Positions 1-4,568 of a DNA stretch of 5,935 nt are shown in pieces. Within the stretch, counting starts at the first letter, position 1. Every line of letters starts with the position of its first letter. The position numbers were made by a program, and so were the translations under genes. Origin of the DNA: an uncultured Bacillus sp. (lineage in GTDB: Bacteria > Bacillota > Bacilli > Bacillales > DSM-1321); NCBI GenBank assembly GCA_934215995.1, contig CAKQBC010000161.1:1-5935 (forward strand), read 5' to 3'. The notes under the pieces were generated by a model that ran no database searches, was not told the DNA's origin, and worked only from the letters and a program-made list of their open reading frames with translations.

Positions 1-34
1 GGATTTTTATTTTATGGATTGCGAGGAATAAATA

Positions 35-469
35 GTGGCAAAGCAAAGAAAAGTAAAATACTTTGCAGATGATATAGAGAAAATCAACAAGATAGCCGTC
101 GGAGACTGGATCGATCTCCGTGCTGCCAAGACGGTCGAAATGTCCAGGTTCGACTACGCACTTATTCCGCTTGGAGTAGGGATGAAGCTCCCGGAAGGGT
201 ATGAAGCGAATATTGTGCCCCGTTCAAGTACATTTAAAAATTTTGGGATCCTTCAGACCAATTCTTTCGGGGTGATAGACGAGTCCTATTCCGGCAATGA
301 TGATCAGTGGCATTTCCCCGCCCTTGCGATGAGGGATACAGTTATCAGGAAAGGGGACCGGATCTGCCAATTCCGGATAAACAGAAAAATGGAAAGCGTT
401 GAAATTCTGGAAGTTGAATCACTGGATGAAGTCTCAAGAGGCGGATTCGGCTCAACCGGAAAAAACTAG
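35..469 (+). CDS. dut: dUTPase (deoxyuridine 5'-triphosphate nucleotidohydrolase), trimeric type
   Basis: This 144-residue protein hydrolyses dUTP to dUMP and pyrophosphate in the cytoplasm, keeping uracil out of DNA and supplying dUMP for thymidylate synthesis. The five motifs of the trimeric family are visible in order: motif I around WIDLRAA (25-31), motif II PRSS (62-65), motif [12 protein letters not shown] (79-87) with the catalytic-type Asp82 and Tyr85, motif [10 protein letters not shown] (106-113), and the glycine-rich motif V RGGFGSTG (135-142). Length is normal for the family. The layout, including ID before LRAA and the QTNS stretch, resembles the B. subtilis YncF/YosS dUTPases. 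The start is GTG at 35, preceded by GAGG at 23-26 with 8 nt spacing. No terminator separates it clearly from the next gene, but that gene has its own promoter. Nothing nearby suggests a prophage. The family call is very secure; the host pathway is from family knowledge. Confidence 0.95.
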   Translation: MAKQRKVKYFADDIEKINKIAVGDWIDLRAAKTVEMSRFDYALIPLGVGMKLPEGYEANIVPRSSTFKNFGILQTNSFGVIDESYSGNDDQWHFPALAMRDTVIRKGDRICQFRINRKMESVEILEVESLDEVSRGGFGSTGKN

Positions 470-490
470 GATGCCAATAATTGTTCTAGT

Positions 491-519
491 TTGCCAAAAC
501 TTGAAAAACCTGCTATTAT
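491..519 (+). promoter_or_regulatory. sigma-A-type promoter of the cold shock gene, extended -10
   Basis: A -35-like TTGCCA (491-496) is followed after 17 nt by TATTAT (514-519), with TG one base upstream of the -10 (511-512), forming an extended -10. Transcription would begin near 526, giving a leader of about 110 nt. Long leaders are typical of cold shock genes. This is a motif reading only; no start site is known. Confidence 0.6.
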
Positions 520-607
520 AAAGAAGAATTATTTTTGTTCTAAGATCAGATTGAGAAAGTATTGATATTTTCCGTCTACAAGAAGTGAGCAAGAATAGTA
601 ACAAAAT

Positions 608-622
608 GTGTGGATATCACAC
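608..622 (+). promoter_or_regulatory. leader hairpin just upstream of the csp ribosome binding site
   Basis: GTGTG (608-612) and CACAC (618-622) form a perfect 5-bp stem with loop GATAT. The stem ends one base before the GGGAGG ribosome binding site. A competing pairing exists: TGATAT at 563-568 is complementary to ATATCA at 614-619. The leader could therefore switch between two folds. The pairing is seen in the sequence; temperature control is inferred from the general behaviour of cold shock mRNAs. Confidence 0.4.
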
Positions 623-623
623 T

Positions 624-629
624 GGGAGG
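624..629 (+). promoter_or_regulatory. ribosome binding site fixing the csp start at 638
   Basis: GGGAGG lies 8 nt before ATG 638. An in-frame GTG at 608 would lie upstream of this site and inside the leader hairpin, and would add ten residues absent from cold shock proteins, so 638 is chosen. Confidence 0.85.
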
Positions 630-637
630 CAACAAAA

Positions 638-838
638 ATGGAACAAGGTAAAGTAAAATGGTTTAATGCAGACAAAGGTTTCGGATTCATCGAGCGTGAA
701 GGCGGAGAAGACGTATTCGTACATTTCTCAGCAATCCAAGGTGAAGGTTTCAAAACTTTGGAAGAAGGTCAAACTGTAACTTTTGAAGTTGAGCAAGGTC
801 AACGTGGACCACAAGCTGCAAACGTTCAAAAAGCATAA
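638..838 (+). CDS. cold shock protein, CspB/CspD type (RNA chaperone)
   Basis: This 66-residue single cold-shock domain protein binds single-stranded RNA and DNA, melting mRNA secondary structure at low temperature and in growing cells. The nucleic-acid binding motifs are intact: RNP1 KGFGFIE (13-19) and RNP2 VFVHF (26-30), with the family aromatics Trp8, Phe9, Phe15, Phe17, Phe27, His29, Phe30 and Phe38. The segment from [16 protein letters not shown] to RGPQAANV closely follows B. subtilis CspB, and the length is standard. The ATG at 638 is set by GGGAGG 8 nt upstream. It forms a single-gene unit with its own promoter (491-519) and intrinsic terminator (860-888). I give no symbol because csp paralogues within Bacillaceae cannot be told apart reliably by eye. 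Confidence 0.97.
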   Translation: MEQGKVKWFNADKGFGFIEREGGEDVFVHFSAIQGEGFKTLEEGQTVTFEVEQGQRGPQAANVQKA

Positions 839-859
839 TTAAGGAAACGACCTATATGA

Positions 860-888
860 CAGGCCCTTATGATAAGGGCCTGTTTTTT
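860..888 (+). terminator. intrinsic terminator after the cold shock gene
   Basis: CAGGCCCTTA (860-869) and TAAGGGCCTG (873-882) form a perfect 10-bp stem with a TGA loop, followed at once by six T residues (883-888). It starts 21 nt after the csp stop codon. This is a textbook Rho-independent terminator. Confidence 0.95.
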
Positions 889-1011
889 GTGTGCCAAAAA
901 CGGAACACGGGAAATGCTGCATGCACTGGAGCCGCCAGAATGGATCTGAATTGATTCGAATCAGGCAGGCTTTTTTAATGTGTATAATATTCTTTAAAAT
1001 GAAAAAAATTA
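889..1011 (+). other. non-coding stretch with a weak terminator-like hairpin and an isolated TATAAT
   Basis: I find no gene here. GCCGCC (931-936) can pair with GGC-A-GGC (964-970, one bulged A), directly followed by TTTTTT (971-976). The middle of the stem is interrupted, so this is a poor terminator-like structure with no obvious gene to end. A perfect TATAAT lies at 983-988, but nothing like a -35 lies 16-18 nt upstream of it. The stretch otherwise serves as spacer between the csp unit and the sugar operon promoter. Confidence 0.35.
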
Positions 1012-1040
1012 TTGTACATCCGTTTTATGTATGATATATT
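1012..1040 (+). promoter_or_regulatory. predicted promoter of the sugar uptake operon
   Basis: TTGTAC (1012-1017) and TATATT (1035-1040) are 17 nt apart, with an extended -10 TG at 1032-1033. Transcription would start near 1047, leaving a leader of about 155 nt before the lipoprotein gene. An operator-like motif begins about ten bases past that start, fitting repression by blocking. A weaker alternative is TTGTCA at 1090-1095, but it lacks a good -10 at the right distance. Confidence 0.55.
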
Positions 1041-1062
1041 GTTTGCAGTAATCAGTGCAAAC
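1041..1062 (+). repeat. 7-bp perfect inverted repeat spanning the predicted transcription start
   Basis: GTTTGCA (1041-1047) and TGCAAAC (1056-1062) are exact reverse complements separated by 8 nt. The right half is also the left half of the cre-like box at 1056-1069. It begins immediately after the -10, so a protein bound here would cover the start point. It may instead be two half-sites for a LacI-family repressor. Confidence 0.4.
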
Positions 1063-1069
1063 GTTTTCA
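1056..1069 (+). promoter_or_regulatory. cre-like / LacI-family operator 1
   Basis: TGCAAACGTTTTCA matches the CcpA catabolite-responsive consensus TGWAARCGNTWNCW at 13 of 14 positions (C at the third). It is nearly a full dyad around a central CG. It lies just downstream of the predicted start, a usual location for carbon catabolite repression of sugar operons. A pathway-specific LacI/MalR-type repressor would recognise a similar sequence, so the identity of the binder is open. Confidence 0.65.
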
Positions 1070-1153
1070 TTGATTTTGCTGAAATCTACTTGTCATATAC
1101 TAGGATAATAGGATAAGTATAGGAATTACATAGTTGTTGGTTTTACAAAATTA

Positions 1154-1167
1154 TGCATACGTTTTCT
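1154..1167 (+). promoter_or_regulatory. cre-like / LacI-family operator 2
   Basis: TGCATACGTTTTCT shares 12 of 14 bases with operator 1, but departs from the cre consensus at two positions and is less symmetrical. The similarity continues downstream: TTGATTTTGCT follows the first box and TTGATTGCT the second. It sits 36 nt before the lipoprotein start codon. A second binding site, possibly for looping or roadblock, is inferred. Confidence 0.4.
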
Positions 1168-1190
1168 TGATTGCTACAAAATTTTGAAGT

Positions 1191-1196
1191 GGGGGA
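1191..1196 (+). promoter_or_regulatory. ribosome binding site fixing the lipoprotein start at GTG 1204
   Basis: GGGGGA lies 7 nt before GTG 1204. The frame is open back to a TTG at 1171, but that codon directly follows operator 2, has no purine-rich site, and would put acidic residues before the lysines of the signal peptide. Confidence 0.7.
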
Positions 1197-1203
1197 ACAA
1201 AAA

Positions 1204-2502
1204 GTGGGGAATAAGAAATTTCTTACGGGTCTTTTTTCTATTGTCTTGATTCTGAGCATATTCGTAGCAGGCTGTTCGTCCGACGATTCTTCCGGCGACG
1301 GTGGGGACGGCGACAAAGTTGTCATTGATATTTTCCAATTCAAAGTAGAGTTTAAGGATCAATTTGAAGAAGTTGCGAAACAATACGAGGAAATCAATGA
1401 TAATGTCGAAATCAACATCACAACTGTCGGCGGCGGCGAGGATTACGGCGCAGCATTGAAATCTAAATTTGCTTCCGGCAAAGAGCCTGCCATCTACAAT
1501 GTCGGCGGACCTCAAGACGTAAAAGACTGGGAAGCTTCACTTGCAGACCTATCTGATACTAAAGCAGCAGAAGTAGCATTGGATGGTACGCTTGACGGCG
1601 TAACTGCCGATGGAAAAATTTTAGGGCTGCCATTCAACCAGGAAGGATACGGATTCCTGTTCAATAAGGAAATCTTCGAAAAAGCAGGAATCAATCCGGA
1701 AGACATCAAAGATTTTGCAAGCTTGCAGCAAGCAGTTGAAACATTAGATTCCAAGAAGGATGACCTTGGCATCAAATCTGTGTTTGCATTGCCTGGCAAA
1801 GAAAAATGGGTGACTGGATTGCACTTATCCAACACGTTCATCGCACCTGAGTTTGACGGAAATGTCGTAAATGCGTTCGAATCGGAAAAAGTCGACTTCA
1901 CTTATGGTGACGCTTTCAAGAAGATCATTGATCTTCAAAACAAATATTCCGCACAGCCTACAGTAAGCCTGGATTACCAGCAGCAGGTTGAAGAGCTATT
2001 CTCACTTGGAAACGTTGCCATGATTCAGCAAGGTAACTGGGTATACAGTTCGATTGCCGGCATTGACCAAGAATTCGCAGACAACAATGTAGGATTGCTT
2101 CCGATCCCTGTTGAAGGCCACATCGAAGACAGCATTCCTGTAGGGGTTCCGATGTATTGGGGCGTAAACAGTGAAAAAGATGAAAAGGTAATTGAAGAAT
2201 CCAAGAAGTTCCTTGACTGGCTATATACATCTGATGAAGGAAAAGAAAGAGTGCTGAACGACTTTAAATTCATTCCTGCATACGAAGGATATGATTCAAG
2301 CAAAATTTCTGATCCGCTATCAAAAGCAGTCTATGAATATTCAACTGAAGGAAAAACGATTGGATGGACGTTCATGGGCTATCCTACTGGCTGGGGTGAA
2401 AATGTCCTTGGTGTTGAGATCCAAAAATATTTGAGTGATGAAGCTGATTGGGAAGATGTAGTATCCGCGTCCCAAAAAGAATGGGCTGACAGCAGAAAAT
2501 AA
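1204..2502 (+). CDS. sugar ABC transporter substrate-binding lipoprotein (SBP family 1, CUT1)
   Basis: This 432-residue protein is the extracytoplasmic receptor of a carbohydrate importer, anchored to the outer face of the membrane by lipid. From the GTG start it has a lipoprotein signal: a short N-terminus with two lysines, a hydrophobic core LFSIVLILSIF, and lipobox VAGC with Cys24 as the lipidated residue. A Ser/Asp/Gly-rich flexible linker follows. The mature part shows the family 1 fold: a VDIFQF-like first strand and the GYGFLFNKEIFEKAGI segment typical of maltose/oligosaccharide binders. It also has the QQQVEELFSLGNVAMIQQGNW stretch and an aromatic-rich C-terminal lobe. It is the first gene of an operon with two permeases and an alpha-glucosidase, so the ligand is probably an alpha-glucoside such as maltodextrin. 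That assignment rests on the neighbours. A stem-loop just after the stop may raise its level relative to the permeases. Confidence 0.92.
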   Translation: MGNKKFLTGLFSIVLILSIFVAGCSSDDSSGDGGDGDKVVIDIFQFKVEFKDQFEEVAKQYEEINDNVEINITTVGGGEDYGAALKSKFASGKEPAIYNVGGPQDVKDWEASLADLSDTKAAEVALDGTLDGVTADGKILGLPFNQEGYGFLFNKEIFEKAGINPEDIKDFASLQQAVETLDSKKDDLGIKSVFALPGKEKWVTGLHLSNTFIAPEFDGNVVNAFESEKVDFTYGDAFKKIIDLQNKYSAQPTVSLDYQQQVEELFSLGNVAMIQQGNWVYSSIAGIDQEFADNNVGLLPIPVEGHIEDSIPVGVPMYWGVNSEKDEKVIEESKKFLDWLYTSDEGKERVLNDFKFIPAYEGYDSSKISDPLSKAVYEYSTEGKTIGWTFMGYPTGWGENVLGVEIQKYLSDEADWEDVVSASQKEWADSRK

Positions 2503-2518
2503 GCTCGGAGTCCAGAAT

Positions 2519-2564
2519 GATGCAGAGGGGCACGCTTGTGCCGCTTTGCATCCTTTCTTTATTT
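2519..2564 (+). terminator. terminator-like stem-loop after the binding-protein gene (attenuator or mRNA stabiliser)
   Basis: Bases 2519-2533 pair with 2538-2552 over 15 positions with one G-G mismatch and one G-T wobble, closed by loop GCTT. The tail CTTTCTTTATTT is T-rich but interrupted, so termination would be partial. It begins 17 nt after the binding-protein stop. Partial termination or 3'-end protection at this spot is a common way to make more binding protein than permease. Confidence 0.7.
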
Positions 2565-2605
2565 AGAGGACATCAGAAATCACGGTATGTCTTTTTGGAA
2601 TAAAA

Positions 2606-2634
2606 CGATTCAGCAAGTTCAAATGCTTTAATCG
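2606..2634 (+). repeat. small hairpin upstream of the large inverted repeat
   Basis: CGATT (2606-2610) pairs with AATCG (2630-2634) and, within it, AGCA (2612-2615) pairs with TGCT (2624-2627), leaving loop AGTTCAAA. It sits a few bases before the larger fold at 2640-2753 and may be part of the same structured segment. An alternative pairing of GTTC 2617-2620 with GAAC 2634-2637 competes with it. Confidence 0.35.
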
Positions 2635-2639
2635 AACAA

Positions 2640-2753
2640 GCCGGATGGTTCAACCAACCATGGAGGGCAGAAGGTTTCCTCCGCCAGAGAGTGAAACCGC
2701 AAACAGCAATGGTGTTTATGCAGGCACCCTGATTGTTGGTTGAACCAATCGGC
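2640..2753 (+). repeat. large inverted repeat enclosing two hairpins (candidate structured RNA or MITE-like repeat)
   Basis: GGTTCAACCAAC (2647-2658) and GTTGGTTGAACC (2735-2746) are perfect 12-bp reverse complements. Extending outward gives a 19-position stem, 2640-2658 with 2735-2753, containing one A-A mismatch and one G-T wobble. Two hairpins lie back to back inside. The first is GGTTTC+CTC (2673-2681) with GAG-T-GAAACC (2689-2698), with a 7-nt loop. The second is AAACA (2701-2705) with TGTTT (2713-2717), also with a 7-nt loop. Each outer arm is itself quasi-palindromic: ATGGTT 2645-2650 can instead pair locally with AACCAT 2656-2661. I recognise no known riboswitch class in it. Function is unknown. 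Confidence 0.5.
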
Positions 2754-2768
2754 ACATACTGGGCATTC

Positions 2769-2813
2769 ATCCATTGTTTATGGATTGAGGGGGAACCAGT
2801 AGACTCAATGGAT
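2769..2813 (+). promoter_or_regulatory. mutually exclusive hairpins before the first permease gene
   Basis: ATCCAT (2769-2774) pairs perfectly with ATGGAT (2780-2785) around loop TGTTT. The same left arm, extended to ATCCATTG (2769-2776), also pairs perfectly over 8 bp with CAATGGAT (2806-2813). Only one can form at a time. The structure ends 19 nt before the GGGGAGGA ribosome binding site at 2833-2840 and does not mask it directly. Confidence 0.35.
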
Positions 2814-2847
2814 ACATATTTCATGGAATAAAGGGGAGGAGAAAGTT

Positions 2848-3708
2848 ATGCGGACGAAAAGTTTTGCATACTGGCTGTTTTTATTGCCGGTGCTTATAGC
2901 TTTGGGTATGGTGGTCATCATGCCTCTTATCTACGGAATCTATTATTCTTTTACTGATTGGAATGGGATACGGGCCACTAAGTTTGTTGGCTTTGAACAT
3001 TATTTGGAATTATTCAGGGATGAAAAATTCCTCAATTCTTTTTGGTTTACGGTTAAGTTCTCAGTTGCTTCGATTGTGATCATCAATGTGATCGGTTTGG
3101 GGCTGGCTTTGATTGTCACTTCGAAAATCAAGACGAAAAACCTGTTGAGAACCGTATTCTTTATGCCCAACCTGATTGGCGGGCTAATCCTCGGTTTCAT
3201 CTGGCAATTCATATTCCTTAAAGTATTTTCAGCAGTGGGCCAGGCAATCGGCATGAGCCAATTAGAGGGCTGGCTATCCACTACAGAGACCGGATTCTGG
3301 GGCCTTGTGATCCTGATGAGCTGGCAAATGGCCGGATATATCATGATCATTTATATAGCCCACTTAGAAGGTGTGCCGCAGGAGCTTGTAGAAGCGGCGG
3401 AAATAGATGGGGCATCCATTTTTCAACGGTTCCGTTACATCATTTTCCCGCTTGTTGCGCCAGCTTTCACCGTCAGCATGTTCCTGACATTGTCCAATTC
3501 ATTTAAGCTGTATGACCAAAACCTTTCATTGACGGGCGGAGGGCCATATGATTCAACGCAAATGATGGCCATGAATATTTTCAGGAGCGCATTCAATGAA
3601 AATGACATGGCTTATGCATCGGCGAAAGCTGTCATTTTCTTCATTGTTGTCGCTGCCATCTCTTTGATTCAGGTATATATCAACAAGAAAAGGGAGGTTG
3701 AGATGTAA
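2848..3708 (+). CDS. sugar ABC transporter permease, MalF/MsmF type (CUT1)
   Basis: This 286-residue integral membrane protein forms one half of the importer channel. About six hydrophobic segments are visible, near residues 8-34, 70-91, 103-124, 148-172, 198-218 and 260-278. The cytoplasmic loop that docks the ATPase carries the EAA motif: EAAEIDGAS at 182-190, continuing to IIFP at 198-201. The QNLSLTGGGPYDST stretch (224-237) is typical of MalF/MsmF/AmyD-like permeases. Its start ATG has a strong GGGGAGGA 7 nt upstream. It follows the binding-protein gene after an unusually long 345-nt gap holding several RNA structures, and overlaps the next permease by one base (TAATG). It lacks the long extra periplasmic loop of enteric MalF, as usual in Gram-positive members. 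Confidence 0.94.
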   Translation: MRTKSFAYWLFLLPVLIALGMVVIMPLIYGIYYSFTDWNGIRATKFVGFEHYLELFRDEKFLNSFWFTVKFSVASIVIINVIGLGLALIVTSKIKTKNLLRTVFFMPNLIGGLILGFIWQFIFLKVFSAVGQAIGMSQLEGWLSTTETGFWGLVILMSWQMAGYIMIIYIAHLEGVPQELVEAAEIDGASIFQRFRYIIFPLVAPAFTVSMFLTLSNSFKLYDQNLSLTGGGPYDSTQMMAMNIFRSAFNENDMAYASAKAVIFFIVVAAISLIQVYINKKREVEM

Positions 3709-4523
3709 TGGGCAAAAAATATCGTTTTCCATTAGAAATATTGGGTATCTTGCTCGCCCTTATATGGCTTGCTCCCTTTTATTTAATGGTGGTCAATTCG
3801 TTCAAAACAAAGAAGGAAATCTTCGGGAATACGCTCAGCCTTCCGGAAGTCTTTTCATTTGAGAATTACAAGGAAGCATTTGAAAGGCTGGATTACTTCC
3901 AGACATTCTTTAATTCACTGCTGATCACAGGTGTGAGTGTATTGATCATCGTCATCTTTTCTTCAATGGCTGCCTATGCGCTATCCAGGAATAAGAGCAA
4001 GATGAGCAACTTCCTGTTCTTTCTGTTTGTGGCTGCGATGCTGATTCCATTCCAGTCCGTTATGATACCGCTCGTAACGATCTTCGGAAACCTGGATATG
4101 CTTAACCGCCCGGGAATCATCTTCATGTACCTGGGATTCGGAAGCAGCTTGTCCATCTTCCTGTATCACGGTGTATTGAATAGCATTCCTCAATCACTGG
4201 ATGAAGCGGCGACAATCGACGGAGCGAACCGCTTCCAAATTTATTGGTATATCATCTTCCCGATGCTGAAGCCGATCACGGTAACAGTGGCAATCCTGAA
4301 TACGATCTGGATTTGGAATGATTACCTGCTTCCTTCCCTCGTCATCAACCAGGAGGGCATGGAAACCTTGCCGCTTAAGATGTTCTTCTTCTTCGGGGAA
4401 TATACGAAGCAATGGCATCTTGCGCTTGCGGGTCTGACGTTGGCGATCATACCGGTCATCATTGCATACTTCTTGGCCCAACGGCAAATCATCAAAGGGG
4501 TATCAGAGGGATCAATCAAATAA
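3708..4523 (+). CDS. sugar ABC transporter permease, MalG/MsmG type (CUT1)
   Basis: This 271-residue protein is the second channel subunit, forming a heterodimer with the preceding permease. Hydrophobic segments lie near residues 9-30, 69-93, 101-124, 136-158, 181-203 and 237-256. The EAA loop reads DEAATIDGANRF (165-176) and leads to IIFP (182-185). The WNDYLLP stretch (203-209) and the C-terminal GVSEGSIK end are characteristic of MalG/MsmG/AmyC-like subunits. The start ATG overlaps the previous stop codon by one base, and AGGGAGG at 3691-3697 lies inside the end of the first permease, so the two are translationally coupled. The next gene follows after 45 nt with no terminator. Confidence 0.94.
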   Translation: MGKKYRFPLEILGILLALIWLAPFYLMVVNSFKTKKEIFGNTLSLPEVFSFENYKEAFERLDYFQTFFNSLLITGVSVLIIVIFSSMAAYALSRNKSKMSNFLFFLFVAAMLIPFQSVMIPLVTIFGNLDMLNRPGIIFMYLGFGSSLSIFLYHGVLNSIPQSLDEAATIDGANRFQIYWYIIFPMLKPITVTVAILNTIWIWNDYLLPSLVINQEGMETLPLKMFFFFGEYTKQWHLALAGLTLAIIPVIIAYFLAQRQIIKGVSEGSIK

Positions 4524-4568
4524 TCGGCATAAACTAAACCCTTACTGAAACATTGAAAGGAGACCTGC

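Larger units (their letters stand above)
2596..2832 (+). other. possible small inserted element bracketed by a 9-bp direct repeat
   Basis: TGGAATAAA occurs at 2596-2604 and again at 2824-2832, just before the permease ribosome binding site. Removing one copy and the segment between them would leave a compact spacer with the stem-loop, TGGAATAAA and GGGGAGGA in normal order. The enclosed 219 nt hold the large inverted repeat, several hairpins, and frames open on both strands, but no convincing gene. This fits a non-autonomous repeat with a target duplication. However, I see no clear terminal inverted repeats at its ends, and an A/T-rich 9-mer can recur by chance. Confidence 0.35.

Noticed and set aside
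608..637. GTG 608 as an upstream start for the cold shock gene
   Set aside because: It lies in the leader hairpin, upstream of the good GGGAGG site, and adds residues not found in the family.
1101..1124. Short AT-rich repeats of the TAGGATA kind in the operon leader
   Set aside because: Only two to three imperfect copies of a 6-7-mer are present, which is compatible with chance in AT-rich leader sequence.
1171..1203. TTG at 1171 as an upstream start for the binding protein
   Set aside because: It has no ribosome binding site, directly follows operator 2, and would spoil the lipoprotein signal peptide. GTG 1204 fits better.
2673..2705. T-box-like wording (AGAGAGTG followed by GAAACCGC) in the spacer
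   Set aside because: The order, spacing, antiterminator sequence and downstream terminator of a T-box leader are all missing, and the downstream gene is a sugar permease rather than an amino-acid gene.
2645..2743. 32-codon + strand frame starting at ATG 2645 within the large inverted repeat
   Set aside because: No Shine-Dalgarno sequence precedes either ATG (2645 or 2660), and both ends fall in the arms of the inverted repeat, so translation is unlikely.
2785..2820. Possible internal promoter before the first permease (TTGAGG with an AT-rich -10)
   Set aside because: Spacing from TTGAGG to any plausible -10 is too long (about 22 nt or more) and the -10 matches are poor.
2573..2824. 83-codon open frame on the - strand inside the permease spacer
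   Set aside because: There is no ribosome binding site before its ATG, no recognisable domain, and the region is better explained by inverted repeats and RNA structure. I keep only the observation that both strands are open.
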